From contig SSGX01000036.1 of NCBI GenBank assembly GCA_008017155.1, positions 1-36,342 on the forward strand: DNA of 36,342 bases, written 5' to 3'. The translations under genes were made by a program, and so were the position numbers. Positions 1 to 8,012 of the stretch are shown here, piece by piece (position 1 is the first letter of the stretch; each line of letters opens with the position of its first letter). The stretch comes from Neisseriales bacterium. Lineage in GTDB: Bacteria; Pseudomonadota; Gammaproteobacteria; Burkholderiales; UBA11063. The notes below the pieces were generated by a model. It was not told where the DNA came from, did no database searches, and saw nothing but the letters and a program-made list of their open reading frames with translations.

Positions 1-65
1 AATATCAAAACAAAATCCATCTGTTAAACCGAATTCGCATAGTTCAGAAGAACGTGCAAAAGAAT

Positions 66-184
66 TGCTTGGTGACAATAGAGACCTGGAACCACTCCTT
101 CCCATCTCGAACAGGACAGTGAAACGGGTGATCGCCGATGATAGTGTGGGGTATACCATGCGAAAGTAGGACATTGCCAAGCTC
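66..184 (+). rRNA. rrf: 5S ribosomal RNA
   Basis: The stretch begins TGCTTGGTGACAAT and ends ACATTGCCAAGC, so the 5' and 3' ends pair (GCTTGG with CCAAGC) as the terminal helix of 5S rRNA. The internal block CCTTCCCATCTCGAACAGG followed by ACAGTGAAACG and GCCGATGATAGTG matches the conserved loop regions of betaproteobacterial 5S. It forms part of the large-subunit ribosome. Bases 1-65 look like the 23S-5S spacer, so this is the 3' end of an rRNA operon whose 16S/23S lie outside the window. Ends are accurate to a few bases. Confidence 0.95.
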
Positions 185-194
185 CCAACAAGAC

Positions 195-220
195 AAAGAC
201 CCGGATAATACCGGGTCTTT
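195..220 (+). terminator. rRNA operon terminator
   Basis: A perfect 10-bp stem, AAAGACCCGG and CCGGGTCTTT, with a 6-base loop ATAATA, sits 10 bases after the 5S gene. No long T-run follows beyond the TTT of the arm, but position and stem strength fit an intrinsic terminator for the rRNA transcript. Confidence 0.8.
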
Positions 221-342
221 ACATTTGTAGATATAAAAACACAAAAGCAAGAATTGCTTATAAAACTGTTTAAATATAAACTGTTTAGTTTAAGTTTGTA
301 TTTTATATCTTATTTAGATTTATATCTTCTCATTTACTCTAT

Positions 343-423
343 ATTCTATCCTATCTTAGCTTTGTATAGAGAGTATAGAAAACTATCTATGAAAACCAAA
401 ACTATCTCTAGATAAGATAGAAT
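343..423. repeat. imperfect inverted repeat in A+T-rich spacer
   Basis: ATTCTATCCTATCTTAG (343-359) and CTAGATAAGATAGAAT (408-423) are near-complementary, separated by about 48 bases. The spacer 240-583 between the 5S terminator and the LysR gene holds no convincing gene. This inverted repeat and the nested hairpin at 444-482 are its only structure. It may be chance in A+T-rich DNA or the decayed ends of a small element. Confidence 0.35.
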
Positions 424-443
424 ACAACGGTTCATATCTCCCT

Positions 444-482
444 CCATAACCTTCCTGACCTCCGGTCAGGAGCATGTTATGG
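444..482. repeat. nested palindrome (two-tier hairpin)
   Basis: An inner stem CCTGACC (454-460) / GGTCAGG (464-470) with a 3-base loop sits inside an outer stem CCATAAC (444-450) / GTTATGG (476-482). The inner part is the most G+C-rich piece of the spacer. There is no T-run on the plus strand. On the minus strand it lies beyond the LysR stop by about 100 bases and could act as its terminator, or it could be a REP/MITE-like palindrome. Only the structure is certain. Confidence 0.5.
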
Positions 483-583
483 GGCTTAGCATTTATCATA
501 CTAGCATATTCAATTTACTTATTCTGATTATCTTACTTCTTACTATAGCCTCTTGATAGAATATTAATCTCTCTTACAATCAA

Positions 584-1492
584 TTAATATGTCTCAGGAT
601 TAAATCTCCCTTTTGCACATTTACGTATGAAATCTATGAATAATAACTCTCTAGGATCTGGATTTCTACGATAGACAATATATAAATCTGTTTGATGGGC
701 AATATATTCTGGTAATACTCGGATTAATTTACCTTGCTTTATTAGTTTATCCGCTTTATAACTCCAGCTAAAAAAGATATGTTCTCCAGAGAAGCCTATT
801 TCTAAAGCATGAATAGCATTGTTTACTTTAATCGTACTATTACTTTCGAAAATTTGCTCCTCTTGAGTAAAGCTATTTTTAAAGTTAATATATTTAATTG
901 GTACTTCATTTATATCAATACCTCCTATTATAGAATGGTCATATAATTCTGCAATGTCTAGTGGTAATCCATATTTTTTTACATAATCAGGTGTGCAATA
1001 TAATTGTATCGGTTCACTTCTTAAGAATTCTGAAGTATATACTTTATTTGGTTCTATTTTATATGCTGTTACTGCTATATCAATTTTGTTCTGTTTAAGA
1101 TCCAGCTCTTTATATTGATAAAAAAGATTTAGAGTAATGTTAGAGTATTTTTTATTAAAATAACTAATGTATGGGCTAATAAAGCCCATTGATCTAACCA
1201 CTGGAAGAGATATATTTATTTCACCTTCAGAGTAGTCAGTGGGTGATTTCATTGACAAAATAAAGCGATTTAACTGATGCTTTAAATCTTTAAAATTATT
1301 ATATAATGATTGTCCAAACTCAGTTAATTCAAAGCTTCTTGTATCACGAATCATTAATAATTGATTAAAGTAAGCTTCAAGATCCTGAATTTTCCTGCTA
1401 AGTGTAGACGGAGAAATATTAAGCTTCTCAGCTGTTTTGCTATAACTACCATTTTCTACAAGCTGAGTAAATAGAACTATATTATCAAACAT
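584..1492 (-). CDS. LysR-type transcriptional regulator
   Basis: A DNA-binding regulator of the LysR family, about 302 aa, the normal family length. The N-terminus carries the LysR winged helix-turn-helix: after MFDNIVLFTQLVENGSYSKT come AEKLNISPSTLSRKIQDLE (about residues 22-40). The rest has the length and pattern of a periplasmic-binding-protein-like effector domain. I chose the ATG at 1492 (MFDN...), where LysR proteins normally begin, although a TTG five codons upstream (1507) keeps the frame open. It is divergent from the chitinase gene with a 12+12 bp palindrome between them, the usual LysR arrangement. The likely role, regulating chitinase and itself, is inferred; the inducer cannot be told. 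Confidence 0.9.
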   Translation of the reverse strand: MFDNIVLFTQLVENGSYSKTAEKLNISPSTLSRKIQDLEAYFNQLLMIRDTRSFELTEFGQSLYNNFKDLKHQLNRFILSMKSPTDYSEGEINISLPVVRSMGFISPYISYFNKKYSNITLNLFYQYKELDLKQNKIDIAVTAYKIEPNKVYTSEFLRSEPIQLYCTPDYVKKYGLPLDIAELYDHSIIGGIDINEVPIKYINFKNSFTQEEQIFESNSTIKVNNAIHALEIGFSGEHIFFSWSYKADKLIKQGKLIRVLPEYIAHQTDLYIVYRRNPDPRELLFIDFIRKCAKGRFNPETY

Positions 1493-1564
1493 AATTTTAA
1501 CGACCAAAATTTATTTTTTCTAATAGTGAATCTTAGCATATGCTTTTATGCTTGATTTAATTAT

Positions 1565-1598
1565 TGCAGAAATTGCGACTATATTTGCAATTTCTGCA
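1565..1598. promoter_or_regulatory. probable LysR operator palindrome
   Basis: TGCAGAAATTGC (1565-1576) and GCAATTTCTGCA (1587-1598) are perfect reverse complements of 12 bp, separated by 10 bases. The site lies in the divergent spacer between the LysR gene and the chitinase gene. Its centre is about 45 bp upstream of the best -10 for the chitinase (TATAAT 1623-1628), which puts it near -55, where LysR activators bind. The binding partner is inferred from context. Confidence 0.7.
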
Positions 1599-1622
1599 GA
1601 GATAAAGTAGTTCTTAATTTCA

Positions 1623-1628
1623 TATAAT
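1623..1628 (+). promoter_or_regulatory. -10 element of the chitinase promoter
   Basis: TATAAT at 1623-1628 has no recognisable -35 at 17 bp upstream (AGATAA at 1600-1605). A perfect -10 with a poor -35 directly downstream of a palindromic operator is typical of an activator-dependent promoter. It predicts a transcript start near 1635 and a leader of about 55 bases. Confidence 0.5.
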
Positions 1629-1690
1629 ACTCTTCTCAATACTAAAATAATAATGACTATAAAAATTAAATATAAGAAAGAGAAGTGAAA

Positions 1691-4600
1691 ATGAAATTAA
1701 AAAATCAGTATAAGATAATAACAGCTGCGTTGATTGCAGCAGGTACATTAACTGGCTGTATCGGCTCTCAAAACTCAGGAGGTGGTGTTACTTCAACTGC
1801 AGCACCAATTCAAGCATCAAGCTCAAATACTAAATTATTTGTCCAAGATACTAACTTGACCGTAAAGCTAGACTATGGTTCAAATACTAATTCTATAATA
1901 CATTATGCACCAAGTGTTAAATTTAATATTACTAATAATGGTAATGAGCCAATTGATTTGTCAAAGTCAACAATAACTTTGGTTTCTCAAGATATGAATG
2001 GAAATTCAGTAAATCTTGGTTCTGAATTCCAGATTGGATGGATCTCAGCTCATCAAACAGGTTATCAATTGAGTTTTGTAAAAGGCAATGGCAATACTCA
2101 GGTTGGACAGATTAATTCTACTAATCGTGGTGTTGCTGCAATAATTAATCCAGGTGAGACAATTTCATTATCTGGTGGATTTAATTTAAATAATAGTCCA
2201 TTTAATATATCATTAGCTTTAAGTACTTTGTCTATTGATGGTAGTGCACCAGCCCCAACACCAGCCCCAACGCCATCACCTACTCCAGATCCTACACCAA
2301 CCCCGGCACCAACCCCTGCTCCACCACCAGCTGGAGATTGTAATGGCATTGCAGAATGGAATTCTGATACCGTTTATTCTTCATCCGGAACTAAAGTTGT
2401 ATATCAAAATATTGAATATCGTAATTCTTGGTGGACAAAGGGTGATAATCCAGCACAAAATAGTGGAGCAGTTGGATCAGGTAAAGTATGGACCATTCTT
2501 GGTAATTGTGATGGAACACCTACACCTACACCTACACCTACACCTGCACCAACTCCGACGCCAACTCCGACACCAGCACCTGTACCTGTACCTGTTCCAG
2601 CAGTTGGTAATTTGGATGTTATTATTGATACAACTAATACAAATTGTAAAGCAAGTGCTGAATGTAGTGGTTTAAAAGTTCATGTAGCAAATTCAAGTGG
2701 TATAGAAGTAGCAACAGTAACAGTTCCAGATGCTAATTTAGGTGGTGTGTTAACTCAGCCGATAAAAAATCTTCAAGCCGGAGTTACATATACTGTAACA
2801 GCAGATAACATAAATAATACTACACAGTCATTTGATCCTATTACAGCGAAAGCAACAGTAATCAAGGATAGTACAGCTAAAATCAAAGTTAGCTATGACA
2901 AAGTAGCAATTGATACCGGATCACTTACAGTTAGCGTACCAAATGTATTATCTAGCTATACTGGCGATTTACATTTAAATATTATTAATAATATAACTGG
3001 TGCGATGGTTGCTGCAACATCTGTAAAACAAGGAGAGACAGTAACATTTAATGATTTGCCAGTTACAGATGAAAGTCATCAGTATTCGCTGCAATTATTG
3101 ACCGGTATTGCAGATCCAGTTCGTGGTTTATACTATTCAGTCAATGGTAATACTAATTTTGCTATTAGTAAAAATAAAACAGCTACATTTAATCTACCAT
3201 TAATTAAATCAGAGAAAAATCTTCACGAAGTGGTTGTAAATGTATCGGGGTTGATTGGTAATGATCAGATTACAACGATGTTTGACGATGCAGCAAGTTC
3301 TTATGCATATGTAACACCAGAAGCAAGTGTAAATGGGAAGGTAACTTACTTTGTGGAAAGTGGACTAAATTTTGGTATTACCTTAAGAGCTACTGGTACA
3401 ACAACCTATGAGAAAAGTCAGTTTAATTTTACAAATGTTATCAATGCAAATACTGTCTATGACGTTAATTTTGCTAAACAAGAGAAGCCTCTTCTGACTT
3501 ATGATTATAAAGTATGGTTTAAAGATTACAATAATAAGTTTGATATTATGGTAAATGGTGTTAGTAGCGGTAAATCAATTACCCTTACATCTAATGCTAA
3601 ATTAGCGAGTAGTTTATGGGGTACTTGTTTTGGACAAACTCTTACCAATGAAATGGCAACAGTAAAACAAGTTGGTGATGTGTATGAAACTACATTAACC
3701 GCAAAAGAAGGTTCATTTAATTTTGCTCAACAGTGTACCTTAATGTATGATGATAAAACTTCTGAAGTATTGCCTGGTTCTGGTGGAGCTGCACATAATT
3801 TAATGGTTACATCAATGTCTGTTGATGGTGCCACAGCATCGATTAATCAGCCATGTGCAGCAAATGGTTGTAAAGATCCTGGAAATGGTTATGTAAATGC
3901 AGGCTATTATGCTCAGTGGGCTGTATGGGGGCGGGCTTATAACCCAAATACGATGCCGTTTGATGCTATTAATGATATTATCTATGCATTTATTGGTTTT
4001 GATCCTGCTACAGGAAACTTAAAAACCCTTGATAGTGCAGCTGATTCATGGGGACTTGCAGCTACAAGCCGTGCTTTATTACAGTATCCGTATATGCATG
4101 CACATCTATCGTTTGGAGGCTGGACTAATAATGGTGTAAATACTGCACCAATGTTCCAGAAGTTATCAGAAAATCCCGAAGCAATGAAAGTTTTTGCCAA
4201 ACAAGCAGTTGAATTGATGAAGAAAAATAAATTCACTGGACTTGATATTGACTGGGAATGGTGGTCTGATTATGCTAATAGTGTAGCACCAGCTAAGAAT
4301 ATGCTTGCTTTTTATAAAGTCCTACGGGCTGAGTTAGATGCTGCATCTAAAATTGATGGTAAACATTATACACTTACAATGGCTGTCAATGCTGGTGTAG
4401 ATCGTGTAAATGCAATGCAAAATCCAAGCAATCCAAACTCTGTAGCTGATTTCTGGAAGCAAGTAAATGGATTAGTTGATCAAGTAAATCTGATGTCTTA
4501 TGATTATCACGGTGCATATGATCAAGATGCTGCATATTTCCATGCTAATTATGATTTTGCAAATGTACCTGTAGAAAAACAGGCAGCAGTTGGTCAAAAT

Positions 4601-5116
4601 ACGGGCTGGTCAATTAAAGCAGTAACCGCAGCTTATCAAGCACAAGGAATTGAAGCGAAGAAGCTTGTAATAGGTTTACCAATTTATGCACGCACAATGC
4701 AAGTTACAAATGCTACTGATGGCGGTTTGTTACAACCTATTACCGGAGCCGGGTTCGGTGATTATGTGGAAGGAGTTCTTGATTATAAATGCTTGATTAA
4801 TCCTGTTGCAGATCCTGTTACTGGTTGTGGAATGAATGTTGCTCCAAATGATGTAGTGTTTTATAGTGCAGACTCTACGGGAGAACAACTGGCTGCATTT
4901 AATAAATACGGCCGTGAAGCGATGCAACCTTGGGGTTACAGTCCATCAACTAAGACTTTTGTAACTTTTGATGACAAATGGTCTGTCAAGGCTAAAACAC
5001 AAAAGGTAGTAGAAGGTAAAATGGGTGGTACTATGTTCTGGGAGTTGGATGGTGATTCAACCGATCCTAGTAAATCTTTGGTAAGAGCTGCAGCCGCTAG
5101 CCTTAATGGTAAGTAA
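1691..5116 (+). CDS. GH18 chitinase, multidomain lipoprotein
   Basis: Hydrolyses beta-1,4 N-acetylglucosamine links in chitin (glycoside hydrolase family 18), probably anchored on or released from the outer membrane. From the ATG at 1691 (a GTG at 1685 overlaps the AGAGAAG ribosome site) it has 1141 aa. Order: lipoprotein signal with lipobox LTGC (Cys23); an Ig-like domain (about 45-185); a Pro-Thr linker (186-214); a CBM5/12 chitin-binding module (about 216-274: AEWNSDTVYSSSGTKVVYQN, YRNSWWTKGDNP, WTILGNC); a second Pro-Thr-Val linker (276-305); beta-sandwich-like modules to about 730; then the GH18 barrel. The barrel shows YAFIGFD, LSFGGW, the catalytic GLDIDWEW with Glu856 as proton donor and Asp852/854, MSYDYHG (about 935) and MFWELDGD near the end. 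The first Asp of the DGxDxDxE consensus is Thr, which leaves the catalytic D-x-D-x-E intact. Confidence 0.95.
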   Translation: MKLKNQYKIITAALIAAGTLTGCIGSQNSGGGVTSTAAPIQASSSNTKLFVQDTNLTVKLDYGSNTNSIIHYAPSVKFNITNNGNEPIDLSKSTITLVSQDMNGNSVNLGSEFQIGWISAHQTGYQLSFVKGNGNTQVGQINSTNRGVAAIINPGETISLSGGFNLNNSPFNISLALSTLSIDGSAPAPTPAPTPSPTPDPTPTPAPTPAPPPAGDCNGIAEWNSDTVYSSSGTKVVYQNIEYRNSWWTKGDNPAQNSGAVGSGKVWTILGNCDGTPTPTPTPTPAPTPTPTPTPAPVPVPVPAVGNLDVIIDTTNTNCKASAECSGLKVHVANSSGIEVATVTVPDANLGGVLTQPIKNLQAGVTYTVTADNINNTTQSFDPITAKATVIKDSTAKIKVSYDKVAIDTGSLTVSVPNVLSSYTGDLHLNIINNITGAMVAATSVKQGETVTFNDLPVTDESHQYSLQLLTGIADPVRGLYYSVNGNTNFAISKNKTATFNLPLIKSEKNLHEVVVNVSGLIGNDQITTMFDDAASSYAYVTPEASVNGKVTYFVESGLNFGITLRATGTTTYEKSQFNFTNVINANTVYDVNFAKQEKPLLTYDYKVWFKDYNNKFDIMVNGVSSGKSITLTSNAKLASSLWGTCFGQTLTNEMATVKQVGDVYETTLTAKEGSFNFAQQCTLMYDDKTSEVLPGSGGAAHNLMVTSMSVDGATASINQPCAANGCKDPGNGYVNAGYYAQWAVWGRAYNPNTMPFDAINDIIYAFIGFDPATGNLKTLDSAADSWGLAATSRALLQYPYMHAHLSFGGWTNNGVNTAPMFQKLSENPEAMKVFAKQAVELMKKNKFTGLDIDWEWWSDYANSVAPAKNMLAFYKVLRAELDAASKIDGKHYTLTMAVNAGVDRVNAMQNPSNPNSVADFWKQVNGLVDQVNLMSYDYHGAYDQDAAYFHANYDFANVPVEKQAAVGQNTGWSIKAVTAAYQAQGIEAKKLVIGLPIYARTMQVTNATDGGLLQPITGAGFGDYVEGVLDYKCLINPVADPVTGCGMNVAPNDVVFYSADSTGEQLAAFNKYGREAMQPWGYSPSTKTFVTFDDKWSVKAKTQKVVEGKMGGTMFWELDGDSTDPSKSLVRAAAASLNGK

Positions 5117-5125
5117 TCTTCTCTT

Positions 5126-5160
5126 AAAAAGCCGTCGGTTTTATAAATCGGCGGCTTTTT
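5126..5160. terminator. bidirectional rho-independent terminator
   Basis: AAAAAGCCGTCGGTT and AATCGGCGGCTTTTT form a 10-bp G+C-rich stem (two G-U pairs) with a short TATA-type loop, flanked by A5 and T5. It lies between the convergent chitinase and PAS-LuxR genes and can serve both strands. Confidence 0.9.
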
Positions 5161-5888
5161 TAATATGTAATTATGTCTAATAATGGTATCTTAAAGCTAT
5201 TGATTAAATCACTTGGTATTAAATGATCAAAACCAAGTTTTAGTAGTTTTTCTGTTAGTGCCTCACGGCTGAATGCATTGAATTTAACTCTGATTTGATT
5301 AGAAAAAATATTATCAATGGTGTTTTTTGATATTTCTCTGCCTTCTATTTTTGAAAGGACTATAGAAATTTCTTTGCTACTCATCCTACTTAAAAAAAGA
5401 AAGATCAGTTGCTTCTCGCGCTTTGTTAGCTGATATGCTTCTATATTTACATTCTTTGCTATCTTATAAACCTCAAGTGCTCGCATGAGCTGGTGCTGGA
5501 TGCTACTATATAATACCTCATGAGAAATATTAAATATCCCTACTACATTATTAGTTTCAGGATTAATTATGGGATACTTACTAGTCATATAAAACTGGGT
5601 TATTTTATTTAGTAAATTTGCATTGATAGCATGATGAGGAGTTCGCGTTTCTACTACCTGTTTCCATTCTTTAAGAGTATCTTCAGCATGATATTTCCCT
5701 GTATTTTCTTGCTGAGTATAGATAGAGCCTCTGACAAATTCATTTATTCCGCGAAACTCTTGAAATAGTTTAGTAACAAAAAGAGCGCCACCATTCGTAT
5801 CAGTTATCAATACTCTGAAGCATGGAGTTAATTCATCGAGTTCTTTAAAGCTACTAATAATTTCATTTATATATTCTAAATCTTGCAT
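5160..5888 (-). CDS. PAS-like / LuxR-type HTH regulator (paralogue 1)
   Basis: A 242-aa protein with a sensory N-terminal half and a LuxR-like C-terminal helix-turn-helix. The N-terminal half ends in the motif KYPIINPETNNVVGIFN (about residues 118-134), shared with the three other paralogues here and typical of the last strands of a PAS-fold ligand domain. The C-terminal part reads LTKREKQLIFLFLSRMSSKE, then ISIVLSK and a recognition helix KNTIDNIFSNQI, ending EALTEKLLKLGF; this is the GerE/LuxR pattern. It is the most divergent member of the set. The ATG at 5888 has AAGG upstream. It is convergent with the chitinase and divergent from the porin gene across a 390-bp gap. Ligand and targets are unknown; regulating the porin is possible. 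Confidence 0.8.
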   Translation of the reverse strand: MQDLEYINEIISSFKELDELTPCFRVLITDTNGGALFVTKLFQEFRGINEFVRGSIYTQQENTGKYHAEDTLKEWKQVVETRTPHHAINANLLNKITQFYMTSKYPIINPETNNVVGIFNISHEVLYSSIQHQLMRALEVYKIAKNVNIEAYQLTKREKQLIFLFLSRMSSKEISIVLSKIEGREISKNTIDNIFSNQIRVKFNAFSREALTEKLLKLGFDHLIPSDLINSFKIPLLDIITY

Positions 5889-6082
5889 ATTTTACCTTAC
5901 TTAATAGTTAACATTATTCTAACAAAGAAACTAGGACATCCTAAATCTATCCTCTACTATGCTTAATTTTTCTCGATATTTGAGTGAGGCTTAGTTTTCT
6001 ATGTTGCAGTTTTGCCACATGATTTATTGTTTAATTTTGTCCTTCCGGTGTTAGTTAATTATTCACAAGCTGGTGACTTTTT

Positions 6083-6136
6083 GCAATAAATTAAATGACA
6101 GATAAAGAGATTATTTATTGCTAAAATGCATATAAT
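6083..6136 (+). promoter_or_regulatory. candidate promoter/operator for the porin gene
   Basis: GCAATAAAT (6083-6091) and ATTTATTGC (6113-6121) are perfect 9-bp inverted arms 21 bases apart, followed by TATAAT (6131-6136), a good -10 with no clear -35. Together they resemble an activator-regulated promoter about 140 bases upstream of the porin start. The remainder of the 5889-6279 spacer shows nothing else I can name. Confidence 0.4.
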
Positions 6137-6279
6137 TCTAATTTTATTCAAACTAGTAGAATCCGTTTGGAATAAATTATAGCTAATATGTGGGCTTTCC
6201 CTTGTTTATTTTTAATCTTGACTGCTACAATTAAGAACTATAATAAAAATTCATTGTGGCTTCTGGGAGTAATATACTG

Positions 6280-7761
6280 ATGAACAAAAAGTATCTATGG
6301 CTTATTTTATTTATTTTTCTATCGCCTCTATTGCATGCGGCAGAGTCAGCAGTTTTTTCTGACATTATTGAAATAAATGAATCTGGGCATAAAGTAAAGT
6401 ATAAACGGATAAAAGAGCCTTCACAGGAAGCTATTGATAACTCACAGGCTGAAGCTGGTGAAGATATCGATATTGAAACTTTAAAAAATGCCTATATTTC
6501 ACCATATAATTATACCCAGGATCCAATTGCTTATAATATGGGTACTAGTTCAGTTGCAGGACCGAATGGAACATATCATGTAGGTTTAAGTCAGATTAAT
6601 ACAACAAACATTAATCTTAATAGCCAAAATGAAGCTCGTTTCGATGCAACTATTGAGGCATGGGGGCAAACTCAACGTTGGGGTGGTTTCGCTCTTGGCG
6701 GTGCACTACAAAGTGGTGCTGTTGTCGAACAAACAGGGCAACCAAACACTTATGGCACGACTGGAATACTTTTTCCTACTCAGGCGTATGCGGATTGGGA
6801 ATATCGGGATGTTTTTGAGATAACTGGTGGGAATATCCTTCTTACTACGCCATGGGTTAACTCAATTAGTAGTTTCCCAGGAGCAACTTATGCCAATCAG
6901 AATAATACTTATCAGGGGGTAACTGCCAATTTACAAGTCATGCCAAATTTACTTGTAACTGGATTCCGTGTATTTAGCTATTTGCAATTTCCTGATAATG
7001 GTTTTTATTCTACTACCTTATATAACACTATGGGTGGACCAATGCAAAATATGGGTAGTGCTTCTACGCCAGGTGCGACAGGTGCTGGTGCTATCTGGAG
7101 CCCAAGCAAAAACTATACTCTTAATGCTTGGTTTTATCAGTTTTATGATTATGCTGATATGTGGTATGCTGATAATAACTATCATGTGCCATTAGCCAAT
7201 GATGTTAGTTTTGATTTCGGGATTCAGGCATTAACCCAAAATGCCAATGGGAGTTCAATCCCTGCTAATACACTAATGCCAGATAGTACTACCCAAAATC
7301 TGGGTGGAGTTAGTGGAAATGCTTTTGGTCTTAAATGGGCAATCAATGTAGGGAATAATACGGTTACATTGGCATATAACAATGTATTTGGCGCTAGTGG
7401 ATCATACCTTAATGGTGGAATTGTAACACCATATACCTATGGATTAGAAACGGACCCACTTTATACAACCCCAGCTTTAAATAGTATTGCTGAGTTGGGT
7501 TCGGGTAGTGCATATTTGATAAAAGACTCTATGGCTTTTCTTGATAATAGTCTGAAAGCAAGCTTGGCATTCTCACAATTTTTTGTGAATCAGGTCTATG
7601 CAACACAGGCAAATCAGATAACAGAGTACGATGCTGCTTTACAATATACAATTCCCCATACGACATTGAATTTTTGGAGTCGTTTAGTTTATGTTTCTCA
7701 GCCAGACTATGCTGGTGGCAGCTTTCTGCAGCCTAGGCTAATTGTCAATTATACTTTCTAA
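6280..7761 (+). CDS. OprD-like outer membrane porin
   Basis: A 493-aa outer-membrane beta-barrel, probably a substrate-specific porin. The start is the ATG at 6280, preceded by GGGAG at 6265-6269; the upstream GTG at 6256 would break the signal peptide. The N-terminus MNKKYLWLILFIFLSPLLHA is a Sec signal peptide cleaved after HAA or HA. The mature part is rich in alternating polar/aromatic strands and ends in RLIVNYTF, the terminal-Phe signature recognised by BamA. Segments such as EITGGNILLTTPWVNSIS, followed by a YQGVTANL stretch, resemble the OprD family (tightly related to chitoporins). Length is slightly above the usual 420-450 aa. Substrate is not decided by sequence; chitin oligosaccharides are an inference from the chitinase next door. 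Confidence 0.7.
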   Translation: MNKKYLWLILFIFLSPLLHAAESAVFSDIIEINESGHKVKYKRIKEPSQEAIDNSQAEAGEDIDIETLKNAYISPYNYTQDPIAYNMGTSSVAGPNGTYHVGLSQINTTNINLNSQNEARFDATIEAWGQTQRWGGFALGGALQSGAVVEQTGQPNTYGTTGILFPTQAYADWEYRDVFEITGGNILLTTPWVNSISSFPGATYANQNNTYQGVTANLQVMPNLLVTGFRVFSYLQFPDNGFYSTTLYNTMGGPMQNMGSASTPGATGAGAIWSPSKNYTLNAWFYQFYDYADMWYADNNYHVPLANDVSFDFGIQALTQNANGSSIPANTLMPDSTTQNLGGVSGNAFGLKWAINVGNNTVTLAYNNVFGASGSYLNGGIVTPYTYGLETDPLYTTPALNSIAELGSGSAYLIKDSMAFLDNSLKASLAFSQFFVNQVYATQANQITEYDAALQYTIPHTTLNFWSRLVYVSQPDYAGGSFLQPRLIVNYTF

Positions 7762-7842
7762 TATTAGCTATAATTACTAATTAATCTTTATAAGTATTTT
7801 TATTTTAAAGATAAATTAATTGTAATAATGCTACAGCTATAC

Positions 7843-7862
7843 CCCCATAAATATTTGTGGGG
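7843..7862. promoter_or_regulatory. CCCC-AAATATTT-GGGG palindrome (site A)
   Basis: CCCCATAAATATTTGTGGGG is a 20-bp near-perfect palindrome with one mismatched pair. It resembles the palindromes in the three repeated promoter blocks upstream of the large lipoproteins (17276, 20390, 27228) and site B at 17039. It lies 150 bp before the peptidase start; the best -10 there is TATAAT at 7968-7973. In the lipoprotein blocks the palindrome is about 60 bp from the -10, and here it is about 115 bp. A common transcription factor is inferred. Confidence 0.5.
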
Positions 7863-8012
7863 CATATTTATATTTCTTTGTGTAATATGTTGATATTATT
7901 AAGTAATTTTCTTTTTGATGATAGTTAATTAATAACATTGTAAACTTCATGGTTATATGGTGAGGTGTATAATAGCTAATGTATAAGAAAAAATATTATC
8001 AAAGGGAAAATT

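Noticed and set aside
44-250. Minus-strand open frame over the 5S region
   Set aside because: It lies across the 5S rRNA gene and its terminator and has no protein features.
2098-2349. Minus-strand frame of Gly-Val-Ala repeats
   Set aside because: It is the antisense reading of the Pro-Thr linker in the chitinase gene.
2235-2675. Plus-strand His-Gln-Leu-rich frame
   Set aside because: A shifted reading of the chitinase linkers; low-complexity composition, no ribosome site.
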